From Atherinomorus stipes (lineage: Eukaryota > Chordata > Actinopteri > Atheriniformes > Atherinidae), in NCBI GenBank assembly GCA_023101725.1, contig JALJCO010007852.1, positions 372,001-436,000 on the forward strand: 64,000 nt of DNA, in the 5' to 3' direction. Within the stretch, counting starts at the first letter, position 1. Every line of letters starts with the position of its first letter. The notes beneath the pieces are model-generated. The model saw only the letters and a program-made list of their open reading frames with translations. It did not search any database and was not told the DNA's origin. The position numbers were made by a program, and so were the translations under genes. This document shows positions 22,562 through 33,870 of the stretch, in pieces.

Positions 22562-23075
22562 CGTCACGTTTAAATGGAGTTTTTCAGTGTCTAGTGGAAA
22601 ATAAAAATGTTGTGTTAGATAATTAGAGACACTCACATCCTTATTTGCTTATGCACTCACTGTGTTGTCCAGGTTTAATGATCAAATTCAACTTTATTAC
22701 AGACTCACAGTCCAAAGCCACAAGACAAGAAATCACAAGAAACATTTACATACATCAAAGACGGCTATACCAGTGCCTCCATAACGAGGACTGATATCGA
22801 ACGCTGCTATGGGTAAAATCAACTAATGACGCCACCATTTGATTTGTGGACATCAATAGCTACAATTATGTTTTTGAGTATTTGTTGTTGGTCTTGAGGA
22901 TGTTTTTGACTCATGTTTTTTCAGCTTGTCTTTTTTATAGGTGCTCCTAACGATTGTCTGCTGTGTAACATTTACAGCTGCCTCTAAATTTTATACTTTC
23001 CAATTAAAGAAGGAAAAATATAAGCTGTTAGTGAAATAAGTTGAAATTGACAAAAGTAATAATAGATCAAAAAAA
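22562..23075. other. unique AT-rich sequence, nothing recognised
   Basis: No gene or repeat terminus seen; it ends in an A-rich stretch where the GC-rich insertion begins. Confidence 0.45.
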
Positions 23076-23234
23076 AAATCTATAAAAATCAAGGCACCGG
23101 GGGTGATTGTGTGGGGCCGCCCGAAGGGCTCGCCAGGAGCGGCCCCGCGGGCGGCCTGCTGGTCTCCCCCTCCTCTCTGCTTCTGTCTTAAAGGCCACTA
23201 GTGCCCAAAAATCTTTAAAAAAAAATCAAGGCAC
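23076..23234 (+). mobile_element. short GC-rich insertion with about 20-bp flanking direct repeats
   Basis: About 110 bp, GC-rich at its 5' side, lies between imperfect direct repeats AAATCTATAAAAATCAAGGC (from 23076) and AAATCT with a longer A-run then AATCAAGGCAC (to 23234). Inside, GGCCGCCCG (23115-23123) pairs with CGGGCGGCC (23148-23156), and alternatively GGGGCCGC (23113-23120) pairs with GCGGCCCC (23139-23146). The long direct repeats suggest retroposition of a short structured RNA or a small SINE. I do not recognise the source and see no pol III boxes. Confidence 0.5.
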
Positions 23235-23619
23235 TGATTTTGAACTGTATTTCCACAGAAATATTAAAAACAAACAAGCATGATGGAGCTCTGAAGCAAA
23301 AATTTTGTTGAGCAACACTTTGAGGCAATCACTGCAATCAGGTGTTTTCTGTAATGTTCAAAAAGACTTTCTGCACCTGTTGACAGGTATTTTGATCCAC
23401 CATTCATGGGAAAGGTGCTCTAATGTGTCTTAGATTGTTTTGTTTGGTGTTTTTGTTTTAATTATTATTTTCAACCAAAATTCAAAAGCAATATTTTATT
23501 TCACTAAATTATAATTTCTTAAATTTTGATTTATTATTAGTTTCTTTAGTTTCCAATTTTTTGAATTACTATTGCAATTTTAGCCTCTTTTAATTGGAGG
23601 GTATGAATAATTTTGAGGA

Positions 23620-23830
23620 TGACGGTATATGGGCCCCATCTGGAAAATGCCAGGGCTAGATGGGTACGAACTGGGCATGGGCTCAAACTGGGCTTTTTGT
23701 GTGGGGCCCTCTTGGGTTTCTCACATCATAGTGGGACCATTTTGTAACCTGCAAACAATCCAATATGGGGCCAATATAGCCCATTTCCAACCTTTATGGG
23801 CCCCACATGAAAATGAGTGCTGGGGCCTTT
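23620..23830. repeat. degenerate GGGCCCCA-rich repeat
   Basis: Irregular repetition of TGGGCC, GGGCCCCA, ATGGGGCC and complements such as GGCCCCAC, typical of decayed copies of a fish repeat with internal TGGGCCC subrepeats. A 104-codon frame over it is attributed to the repetition. Confidence 0.4.
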
Positions 23831-23947
23831 TCTACTGGCCAAAAAACCCATTTAAACCTGCGAACAGTTGGCTTTTAGTGGCCGTGGGGCAGGCTCACCG
23901 ACCTGCAGTGACCGCTGTCAAACAATTTCGTAAGCGACGGTAAAGGA

Positions 23948-24552
23948 GAATTTCGCTTTTATTGAACCTGGGGTTTGTTTTCATATGTCCTTTCATATAT
24001 GTGAGAAACGGAGAAAGAATTTTCAAGGTAGCTCCAGTATTTAGTCAGGCAGGCAGCCTAGCAGCCCAGCTAGTGATAAGTATGGGGCAACTGATCCCCG
24101 CATCCAAGTTCGCCCTAAAAACGTACTTTTTTTTCCACACTGAAAGGGCTCAGACAGTCTTAACGAGTGTCAGACAACATACTAGAGAGGAGAAATGAAC
24201 TAAAGTATGATTGCTATCTGTTTTGGTGTCTGTGTCTGGTGTTTTGACTCGAGTTATTGCACAATTTCGGAATGAGATTTGATTTCCAGCGTCCCAAGAT
24301 TTGGACTGGGACACCAAAACAAAGAGAGATTCGTTTGCGTCATTTCCGCGCTCTGTTTTCCGTTTGAACGAGGCTGGTCTGTTTTCTGAGCCTTTCAGTG
24401 TGGAACAAAGCACGTTTTTAGGGTTAACTTAGATGCGGGGGCAAGTTGCCATACTCTTATCATTAGCTGGGCTGCTAGGCTGCCTACCCAGCTAAATACT
24501 GGGTTGAATTCTTCTCCGATAGATGAAAGGATATGAAAAGCGGTGAAGTAAA
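23948..24552. mobile_element. foldback element with about 160-bp arms
   Basis: The left arm contains CAGTATTTAG, GGCAGCCTAGCAGCCCAGCT, CCCCGCATC and CCCTAAAAACGT. The right arm carries them as the reverse complement in matching order, including AGCTGGGCTGCTAGGCTGCC. Only the central part, about 24180-24340, is unpaired. No transposase. End sequences are decayed, so superfamily and target duplication are unresolved. Confidence 0.8.
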
Positions 24553-26969
24553 ATGGTTTAAAATTGGTTAGTGGGGTGATTGGACGCAGTAAACGCAGCC
24601 CGGCTGGCTGGTTTTACGTGATGAGGTTGGATGTGCTCGTATAACATACGCAGCGTTTTATATGATGTAGAAAAGAACTGTGATTGTGACATGACGCAGC
24701 AGCACAGAGAAACCGGGTTTGTTCATCCACAGAAGAGGCGATTCAGCGCCAGGTATCAGGGCCTGCGCAGGACTCCGCCATTTATGAAAACATCATGGAC
24801 TGATTTCTGCCGCACTGATGACATCATCAACACAAACCCAGGGCGATGTACACAGACACAGCAGTGGTGACAGAGGCCATGCAGCTTGCCAGCATGGGAT
24901 CACATCCAGCAATAGGAAAAGAGCCAAATGCTGATGGTGAAGAGAGTTGACCCGGGTTTGGAAACCCATGAGGACTCGCTAATGTCAGTAAAGCAGCATA
25001 ACAGAAGCTGGATGTTTTCCGTCAGGTTTCGTTACAGGTGCAGCAGCTGGTTGTCTGGTTTCTCTGTTTTTATTTTACAGTTGTTGACACTGTTTTCTAT
25101 TTGTTGCATTTTCCCCCTTTTTTCTCTTCTCTTTGTCCTGTTCTTTTCTCTCTCTCCTTACTTTGTTTTTCCTCACACGCAACTTAGCAATAGTCAAAAC
25201 ATAAAAGATACTAAAGCGCCGAGGAGGCTTTGAATCTGAAAAGCTTTATTTTTATTACATCTACTAAGATCCTCTTGGCAAAGTGAATTTATTCAGCAAC
25301 ATAACATGGCAGCCAGACCATCCTGCTAGGAAACTGGACAAAAAACAAACAAACAAAAAAAAACAATCAGATGTTTTTCTGCTGCTTTCCAATGTGTGTT
25401 TTCCAAAATCCCACAACTAAGTGGTACCAATGAAAAACTCTTGTCAAAACGCTTGTCAAGAAACAAAAAAAATGGAAAATGAAACTAAGATAAATATTTA
25501 TCACTAGTTTTTCTAAATAGTTTGGTAACTGGGCCAAAATTTTCTGTTTTATTCTTCCTCCATGGATGTAAGATTGTTGATTTTTATACATTTTCATTCA
25601 GCAAAATGCAAAAGTAGATCCTGACCTACAAATTTAATGCGGAAAACCAAGGGTTTCACTTAAAGTGTGATATTGGGAATATAAATATCTTCATTCCGTG
25701 GTTATTTTTTTGGTAGAAAACATCTTTTTGAGACTCCAGTCAGAAACAGTTTTACTGTATAACCAGCAACTGTTTGGCCAAACTGAATAGCCTTGGGTCT
25801 ATGGATAATAGATACACTGGAGAATTTATAAATACAAAAAAGTTTCCTCATTTCCATCTTCAGGCCAGAGTGGGATTTGAAAAACTCTTGCAAATACTGA
25901 CATATTATCTCCAAGTAATTACAACAGTCTTAAAGCTGTGCTCAAACAGTCGCTGGTTGTATTGAACCTGTTCTGAAAATCCTGAACAGAAAAGTCTTCA
26001 GAAAGTGGCAGCAGGATATGTTGTGAAACCAGACACATCCTGGTCTCGTATACAAGGCCGAAGTTTGCACATCCCCGGCCCCACTCCTCATGTCTTAGTC
26101 TCTCCTCCTGGGATGTGAGGATGCAAGAAAAATAGGACATTCTTTCAATAAAACTGTTATTTTATTTCAAATTGACCTCATTCAAATTTTATAAACTAAC
26201 GAAGCAGCATTGTCTGTCTATTGTTTTTCTTCCATATGAGATGATTCAAAATGACATTTCATTTCAAGTCCCAGTGACCTACAGCGAAAGGAGAAAAAAA
26301 AAAAAGCATTGCAAAGTACACACCGGTTTATCCTGGTTCACAGTTCCTCCAAAGAGCACGCCTCTGTCTAGATGCATCATCAGCAGAGGAACAATGAACA
26401 AGAATCAGGTTCTGAAGGTCACACTCAGCTCCTGTGACTGAGATTGGACCAGACAAACCTGCTGGTAGTCAAAGAGCTGCAAATGAGCCGCTGATTGTAA
26501 TCTGTGATTGACATTGTTAAAAAAGGCATGACTGCGAGGCTCGGACTACCCATGTCATGTCATGTTAAAAATGACAAGTATTTCTCTGCAAGTCTGTTTC
26601 TTTTCCCCCGATATGATTAAAGCAACCCTTCCGATGTTGCATTAGTCACTATTTTTCTAACAGGGTAAAATGCTATGAATGAGGTAATGGAACTCTAAAA
26701 TACAAGACAGACCCACCATTAATCAAAATAAAATATTATTCCAATCTCTAAATATTCAATAAAAACTCCAACCAATCCTTGAAGTGGGGTGCACCTCTAG
26801 GATTGTCCAACGGACCTGCCTGTCAGACCTTTGATTCTGCATTGGGAGGTGGAGGGAATGAAGGGGTGTGTCTTAGGAGTGAGGCGGGACTGTTTATATT
26901 CAAATAATCTTGCAGTGCTTTCTGAAATGCAAGATCGGTAAAGGTTGCTTTAAGTTTACATTGCAAACT
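24553..26969. other. mostly unique sequence, no gene seen
   Basis: Short open frames only. A TTTTATTTACAG-like tract near 25068 resembles an acceptor but is followed by T-rich DNA. AACA/AACAAAC-type low complexity lies near 25335-25365. No repeat termini recognised. Confidence 0.45.
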
Positions 26970-27488
26970 GGAAAAAATGCCAACAAAGAGACAGGAAACT
27001 GAGTAAAATCTAATTAAAAACAGAATGTAAGAATGTGCAGCTTTCACAAACGTATATTTTATTCCCAGCAGAACATAAACAGCATTTCAGATGTTGAAAC
27101 TGAGACATTTTATCATTTGATGAAAAATATTAGCTCAGTTTGAATCTCATGGCAGGAACATGCGTCTCGAAAACAGCTGGAACAAGGTGAAAAGTGGCAA
27201 AAACAACCAAAGCAGCATCTGACAGTTAATTAGGTAAATGGCAACAGGTGAGTAAAGCTATACTCAGTAATAAAAGGAGCATTTTAAAGAGGCAGAATCT
27301 CTCAGATATAAAGGTGGACAGAGGTTCACCAATCTGAGACAAACTGGATCTGAAAATTGTGAAGCAATTTCAGAAAAATCTTCAGCATAAAATTAAAAAG
27401 ACTAGATTCCACCAGAGGAATCTCTGTAAGGATGAGACAGCACAGAAGGTAAACACTGGATGTGAGTGATCTCAGGGTCCTGCATTGA
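26970..27488 (+). mobile_element. Tc1/mariner-type relic, 5' part
   Basis: A series of phrases (AAAAACAGAATGTAAGAATG, TATTTTATTCCCAGCAGAAC, GATGAAAAATATTAGCTCAG, GAGGCAGAATCTCTCAG, GTTCACCAATCTGAGAC, GGAATCTCTGTAAGGATGAG) follows the order of a widespread teleost Tc1/mariner-superfamily element. It stops at CTGCATTGA, where the CAAACGCG element begins. A later piece of the same family resumes at 29789. Identification is from memory of the family. Confidence 0.6.
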
Positions 27489-29788
27489 GCTGTGGACACA
27501 CCAAACGCGATTTGGGCGTCAGGTTTACATGCAAAGTCAATGGCCAACGCGCGGCTAAGAGGTGTTGAAAACCCTGCGGCACGTCATGTGCGTATATACT
27601 TGGGCTGTCAACGAATATTCTAAATTCTAATATATGTTTGAATATTAATAAAAACCCAAGATACGAATGTGAAAATTAATATTCAAACTTTAAATAAACA
27701 GTGGGGAAAAATAGCTTATTTCAGGCCTATTATTATTATTAGGCCTACATTTGCTACACTGCTTTGATTACAGGCAGACTGTTTCAAGTTATTCCATGTT
27801 TACTACACCTTGCTCGAGCACTCGTCGTTCGTTAATTTCATTTCAATTTGTCTGGATCTTTAATTGCTCGCACAAATTGGGGGGGGGGGGGACTGCAGCA
27901 AGTTCATTTTCAGAGATGTTAATATTGAAATAAACATTAAAAAAAAAAAAAAACAACCTATAGACGAATCCGGCCAAACGCCACAACTAGACCGTCCACC
28001 ATTGCCTGGGAAGCGTTTCTGTACATAATTAGAACAGATGAAAATCGGACTTCTTTCTTAACAACATGGAGGAAATTTGGAAGGACTGTCACATCCCTGG
28101 TTGTTGGAACAGCATTGGAAAACTTTAATTGTGGTAATAAGTAGATAAGAAGATCACAGACATTTATTTCATGAATATTTCTGCTGTCTGTGACAAAAGT
28201 GGACGGTGCTGCTCAGTCCACTGATGTCAGTGTGTTCATATCGGGAGGAATATCTGACACACAGAACAGAGGAGGAATAACTTGCTGCCACGGTGGAGAA
28301 AACACAGGATTTAATCCCCAACAACAAAAACATGGTAAATTATGGTGAAAACTCAATCTGACACTTTATTTCACGTATTTATGCGCCCGAAAATGATGCA
28401 TTGCATAACGTTTTTATGCTAGCTAATGCTAACAGAGACAGCTGTGTGTTGCTGTAAGTTAATGACTTATCAGGGAGATATTGTGAAATATAATGTTATT
28501 TGCTCTGATCAGGGCAATGTTGGGACCAGAAAATAAAAACAGTTCAGTCGCAAAGACATAGAAATCACGGAGACGGAATCCTGCAGCCTTTAGTTTCATC
28601 TGCAGGACATATGAAGGCTACCTGGTCTGTACAGTCCTTAAACAATACCAAAAGCCAAATTTATGACAAAATAGAAAAGTAACGAGCTCTGAAAGGGTTT
28701 GGTTTTTTAAACTTTGATAAGTAATCACGAGATGTGTGTGTTATTCCAGTGTGGCTTGTCATTAAAGCCAGTTTCCGGAGATGAATAATAGTTTAAATTA
28801 ATGCTCCGATGTAAAAAAAAAATAAATAAAAAAAACCCCATAAAATAAATAATAAATGTCAGAATACTTTACAGATCTCCAGATAACAAAGCTATAGGTT
28901 ATCATGACCTTAGATGACTGTCCAACATTGTAAATCCAGATATTCACGCTGCTTTCAATGATGGCAGATACGAGGTAATTGGGACTCGTTCCCCAGGCAA
29001 CGGCGGCGGCGCAAGATGGCGCAACACACAAAACACTCGTCGGATTAGTCTGTACAAGCACTTATGTCTTGTATTAGTTTGTGTTCCTGTTGGCACATTG
29101 CTCAAATGGATATTCAAATTTATTTGAATTATGTGTAAATTTTAGAGCAAATATTCAAACGTCATTTTGGAGCAATGTTGATAGCCCTAATATATACGTG
29201 TTTTGCGCAGTTGAGTTTCGAGATTGTGAGTGGCAGACGCCGGAGTTGGAAAATCTGAACTTTGGCGTCTTGACGCGGGGCGTCAACCAATCAGAACGAC
29301 TCAATGTCATGACACAGACACACATTTTAGCCCATTACATAAACGTATGTAATGGGCTTATAATGCTGCTCCGCGTCAGGACAGTGGGACGTTAAACTGG
29401 GCCGGATCAGAAAGCTGAACGCGCCCCTCATCAGCGCGCAGCTCCTGGAGTAAACAATGAAACTCATCACACTCAGAACACACTGAATTATCTGGTGAAC
29501 CCAGATACAGAGCAGAGATGCCCGATGACGACGTTCCCTAGTTCATCACATAAAGCCGAGCCGCTCTCTCTCCTGCATCTGCCATGGTGCAAACAGACCG
29601 GTGACAGGAAAAAAAAGGAGAGGCACCTCCCGGCGCGCGTCAGCGTGCCTTGACTGGACATCCATCTACGCATGTCGGGGGCGTCTTGAAGCTGGAAATC
29701 AAGCATCTGACTTTTTAGCGACGCAGCGTCCAACTTTGGGCGTCAGGTGTGTTTTTGACGCCCAAATCGCGTTTGGTTTGTATGCAGC
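27489..29788. mobile_element. TIR element with CCAAACGCGATTTGGGCGTC ends, inserted in the mariner relic
   Basis: Left CCAAACGCGATTTGGGCGTC (27501-27520) matches the reverse complement of the right GACGCCCAAATCGCGTTTGG. The outermost bases are GCTGTGGACACA (left) and GCTGCATACAAA (right, complement). It splits the mariner relic. TTGA versus GTTA at the junctions hints at, but does not prove, a 3-bp duplication as in PIF/Harbinger. The interior holds a nested hAT element; no transposase frame is recognised. Confidence 0.7.
27600..29189. mobile_element. nested hAT-like element (TTGGGCTGTCAACGAATATTC ends)
   Basis: Left end TTGGGCTGTCAACGAATAT at 27600 and right end finishing GTTGATAGCCCTA at 29189. 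The flanks GTATATAC and ATATATAC match at 7 of 8 bases, fitting a hAT duplication. Both ends carry ATATTCAAA/TTTGAATAT repeats. It sits inside the CAAACGCG element. G-run (about 27879) and A-run (about 27940) homopolymers lie inside. No transposase frame. Confidence 0.75.
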
Positions 29789-29931
29789 GTTAGTGTCTAT
29801 GGCGTGGGCAGCTTCCACATCTGTGAGACTCCATCAATGCTGAAAAGTGCATGCAGGTTTTAGAGCAACATCTGCTCCCATCCAGACAACGTCTCTTCCA
29901 GGGAAGACCTTGCAGATTTCAGCAAGACAAC
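29789..29931 (+). pseudogene. Tc1/mariner transposase fragment, frameshifted
   Basis: From about 29851 the frame reads AEKCMQVLEQHLLPSRQR and continues to end in FQQDN, a catalytic-core block of a Tc1/mariner-type (DDE) transposase; the D of QQDN would be the second acidic residue. Upstream, YGVGSFHICE is in another frame, with one base missing between them. It is the continuation of the relic at 26970-27488, with an estimated few hundred bases of the element lost at the junction. Not functional. Confidence 0.65.
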
Positions 29932-29939
29932 TTTATCAG

Positions 29940-30142
29940 AATAACTGTTAAATATCATATTCATTTCCTGCATTTTATCTTGTTTTTTTTTTTGTATTTT
30001 TCTGAATTTCTTTCATTGTTTTTGTAAGTTTGTTTCCTTCTGCATCCCACTGTAATGCTTTCAATGTTCTCCTTAAAGCATCTTGAGTTGTCCTGTAGCC
30101 CTATATGAAATGTGCTTTACAAATAAACTTGTCTTGCCTCAC
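29940..30142 (+). mobile_element. LINE-type 3' tail
   Basis: TTAAAGCATCTTGAGTTGTC ... AATGTGCTTTACAAATAAAC ... TTGCCT is a typical 3' end of fish LINEs. A close copy is at 46750-46816. Only the tail is present, as expected from 5' truncation. Confidence 0.6.
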
Positions 30143-30144
30143 CT

Positions 30145-31240
30145 AGATACCAAGTGGACATAGAGCTGTACTGAACAGACTTCGTGCCAAGCGAGTCTGA
30201 TTGAGTCGCAGCGTGATGACACGATTGCAGCCAAGCTTTGGGTTGGGTCACATGGACACTTTTGTCACGATTAAAACGTTCTCAAGTCCAGAAAAGGGAT
30301 TAGATCCGTATTTTTTGCACCATGTAACCGCACCAAAAGTCTAGAACAGCTGTCAGAACAGAACAGTCTGGAACACTTGATGCAAGGGGGGCAGGAGGGG
30401 GGGGGGCGAGAGGAAAAAAGGGGCGGTGTCGGATCTCTGGCAGCGGTTGTTTGTCTTTCACCGGAGCTCCCTGCTGATGCTTCTCCCGAAGTAGACGTCC
30501 CCCGTGCACACTGAGCAATGAGACACACAGGACACGTTTCTGGGAACTTCATGCTGGCTCTCTCTCTCGGTCAGCATGCTTGACGCATGTACGTGCATAC
30601 TGTAGATTGTCTATTAGTGACAGACATGGCGCTCTAACAGGTGGTGACGCCACCAGCTGGACTGGAGTTTTGCCGTCTCTTTCTACTTTCTACACAGCAT
30701 GATGACAACGGTTTCGTGCTCAAAACGTTTCAGAAAACGACACAGACACAATGACAGAGTTGTCGGACCCCTGCTGCCAGAATCCAGATCGTTCAAGTCT
30801 AGTTCGTTTGAGGAAACCCATGCGACCGTGCCCTTTAAGTAGTTCCCGTCTATCAAGATGAGGATGGACTGATGGATGTATCCGTGGAAGTGGTGAGAGA
30901 AGGCCTGAGATGACAGGGAAACACCCGTTTCTCTGTCCATAGCTGCATCACTGCTGTGTAACACGCTGCTGGTGGAAGAATGTTCCTGCAGAGATGACTG
31001 CAGTTCCATGTGTTAGAAGTCTCACCACGCTGGTGGCTGAAGCTCCAACAAACAAGCTGCAGACTGAAGAACGTTACCGACAGCACCGTGTGGGAGGGCT
31101 CCAACTGGTAAGCTGCACCACTTCCAATGTAACCCGGACCTGTAGGAAACGTACATGAACTAATGTCGTCCTTATGAGCTTTTAAAATTGCACATGCATT
31201 CAAGATATTAATGCAAACTGTATAATTATGTGGTTTTCTT
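30145..31240. other. unclassified, possible transposon interior
   Basis: Contains a G12 run (about 30400), a CGCC/GGGGCGG-rich patch and 92-116-codon minus frames without recognisable motifs. No terminal repeats found. Confidence 0.35.
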
Positions 31241-31249
31241 TAAAGGGAC

Positions 31250-31360
31250 CAAAAGTATCTGTATCGGTATCGATAAAAAGTACCATAAAAAGAAAAAAAA
31301 AATTACCATAAACTATGGGTATCGCATCGACATGAAAAAGTTCAGTGTCGCTCATCCCTA
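31250..31360 (-). mobile_element. hAT-like end fragment (TAGGGATGAGCGACACTG)
   Basis: On the minus strand it starts TAGGGATGAGCGACACTGAA and holds GGTATCG and ATCGATACC motifs. The opposite end is not seen. Confidence 0.45.
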
Positions 31361-31723
31361 CCTGTAACATGAGCAGCTCAGCTGTTGGTGGATAATGCAT
31401 TCACAACTCAGAGAGGAAACAGCAGTTCCTGATCAGTGAGAGGTTTCTTCAAGTAGGTTCAGGACAAAAAAGTAGGGATGCACGATATAATCAGCCCCCT
31501 ATCGGTATCGGACAATATCGGCCTTAAAACTGAGTGTCGGACATCGGCCACCCCACCAATATTAAACTGATCAGGCTGCTGTTTCTAAAGTCTAAAAAAA
31601 AAAAGAAAATCTTCTTCTTAAAAAAAAATCTTTTTCACAAACTTTAAAACTTCTAAACAGTTTTTTTTAGGATGTTCCGTGCGAACAGTTTATACACGGT
31701 TATTTGTGTAAATAACCGTATAT

Positions 31724-32022
31724 TAGGGCTGAGAAAAAATATTGATACACTGAAATATCTTGATATTTTCATATGCAGATTTCATATTGATCTTTGAAAA
31801 CGCGATAGTGATCTTTTAACCTATGAAATCTCACGAGGTTTCATTGTTCTCTTACAAAATCTCATGAGATTTCATGGAAACCCGCAAGGTTTCATCACAG
31901 AATGACAAAATCTCGCGAGAGTTCTTGAGTAAAATAGATCAATACTGCGTTTTTAAATATCGATATGATATCAGCATATGAAAATGTGCAATATTTTAGT
32001 GTATCATACTCTCTCACCTCTT
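31724..32022. mobile_element. nested palindromic MITE (TAGGGCTGAGAA ends)
   Basis: The left arm has AATATTGATACACTGAAATA and TTTTCATATGCAGAT; the right arm returns them as complements (ATCAGCATATGAAAATGTGC, TTAGTGTATCATA), ending CTCTCACCTCTTA. The centre is a run of ATCTCATGAGATTTCAT-like segments, including TCTCGCGAGA. A longer relative is at 63199-63622. Confidence 0.75.
31911..31920. promoter_or_regulatory. TCTCGCGAGA palindrome (BANP-type motif)
   Basis: Exact TCTCGCGAGA, the sequence known as the BANP-bound motif of vertebrate CpG-island promoters. Here it lies inside a MITE, where several degenerate siblings (CTCATGAGA, CTCACGAGG) flank it. Whether it is bound is unknown. Confidence 0.5.
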
Positions 32023-32567
32023 ACCAAATATTCCATCTTTTGTTTTTTTCTCAGGGAGAATAAAATCCAGGTGGTTCTAGGATATAACGCACATATCCCA
32101 TTAGTTTTGTTTGAACAACGGTCATAGAGTTTGACTTGTTATACATAACACAAGCTGATGTATTTTTCTCATTTTGCACAAGGAATGAATATTATTCATT
32201 TTTCAGCTTTAATATCGGTATTGATATCGGTTGTCGGCCACTTGAGTTTTAAAATACGGCAAATCCGATATCGGCCAAAATTCAAATATCGTGCATCCCT
32301 ACAAAAAAGTCGTTTCTGCCAGCTGTCACTGTCCTCCAGAACTCACTAAAATGCTGCAATTTCCCCGAGGAGACAAATAAAGTTCTTTCTTTTCAACCAC
32401 ATACAGATCTGATCATCTCAGCTGGAAATTGCGGAAGTACCTGAAAGAGCAGCATCGCCATGTTTCTGTTTAAATTGCACAAAAATATAGTTGTAAGTCG
32501 AAACTTTGACAACTCTTGTCTATGCAACCTGTTGTCACTCCCAACTCATTGCATATTATACAGTATA

Positions 32568-32587
32568 CCCCCCCCCCCCCCCCCCCC
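32568..32587 (+). repeat. C20 homopolymer
   Basis: Twenty consecutive C after GTATA, the same length as the run at 20538-20557. Confidence 0.85.
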
Positions 32588-33870
32588 AAACTCAAACACG
32601 GACTGTCATAACATCACTGAATCATGGGACATGCAACGTGGAAACTATAAAACTATTATAAAAACTTTGATTAAATGAGATGTATTTTCTTTGTTTTTGG
32701 ACATTTAACCATTACCCACTGTAGCATTAACCAGGCACTTTTATAATCTACCAAATAATAAACGAGAAGAGAGGATGTCCAAATCAAAACCTGATGTTCA
32801 CCTGCTATGAGCTCCACTTTTATCCTCCTGATAAGCAGCTTCCTTGTAAAACTACAAAAGACTCCAGTTAACAGAAGCACATCTGGTCCAAAGAACATTT
32901 TTGCAAATCTTTATAAACTGTATATCTAGAAATGATCACACCGCTTTGAGTTTATTGGGTCGTTGTACAACTTTCAGTATGTGTTGCGAGTCTGTTGACA
33001 AGCCATGATCTAAACTGGTGGATTTAAGGGAAAGGAAAAAAAATAGAACACAAAGAGATGAAAAGCAGACGTGAATAAGGGCAATCCGTTTCAGAGAGGA
33101 TTGCTTGAGACTTATGCATGGACCCCATAATCCCATTGCTCCATTTCATGGAGTTTTAGCCAGACAAGCTTATCCCCAGCTTCTAACCCCTCACATACTT
33201 CACTTGGTTAGATGGGAACCAGACAGAGGGAGAGCATGGGACTGATGGGAAAGTTCCGCAGGAGGGCTGCCGAGTCTCGTGAAGTTCTCTAATAAAATCT
33301 TCAAGTAAAAAATATTAAACTGGACATGTTTCAGACGGTGGTCCATTGGCCTGCTAACCCCAGGCTTTGCATTTACTAAGTTTAATTATAGTGTGCCATA
33401 ACCAGAAGCCAAATGATCAATGTCAGCACATGCCAGCACAGGATCTGTTTGTTGTAGTGAATTAAGTCTCCTCGTGTGTTTAGTGGGTTAAAAGCAGACA
33501 GGAATCATCCTTATTGAGTAAGCTGACAGATGATCATGTAAAACATGTTTTAAAGTACCTGTGTCACAAAATTGTTACAAGTATTCACAGACAACCCATT
33601 TTTTAAGAAGAAGATTCACAATAGCTAAATGAAAACCCAACATTTAAGTAGCAAAGTGAAATGTTTTAGTAGATTTTCTTAACAAATGGAAGTAATGGAT
33701 AAAGCTGAACCTAAATCATTCTGAATACAGGGTCTCACCTAACTACATAAATCACTATAACCCACATCCTATTAGGAACGACGCCTGCAAGCTGCAACCG
33801 GACTGGAACTTGCTGCTGTTGGCCCTCAACACTGCACTGCTTGTTGTTCAGCCCCTCTACCTTCCACCCA
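32588..33870. other. unique sequence, no gene seen
   Basis: Short frames only and no repeat termini recognised. AT-rich towards 33600-33870. Confidence 0.45.

Larger units (their letters stand above)
31473..32301. mobile_element. hAT element (TAGGGATGCACGATAT ends) with perfect 8-bp duplication
   Basis: Left TAGGGATGCACGATATAATC, right finishing ATATCGTGCATCCCTA. The flanks are identical: CAAAAAAG at 31465-31472 and 32302-32309. Near both ends are TATCGGT/ACCGATA repeats. A palindromic MITE is nested at 31724-32022. 829 bp with no transposase. The inverted relative at 63039-63816 carries the same nested MITE type. Confidence 0.9.

Noticed and set aside
23629..23943. 104-codon plus frame
   Set aside because: Covers a GGGCCCCA-type degenerate repeat.
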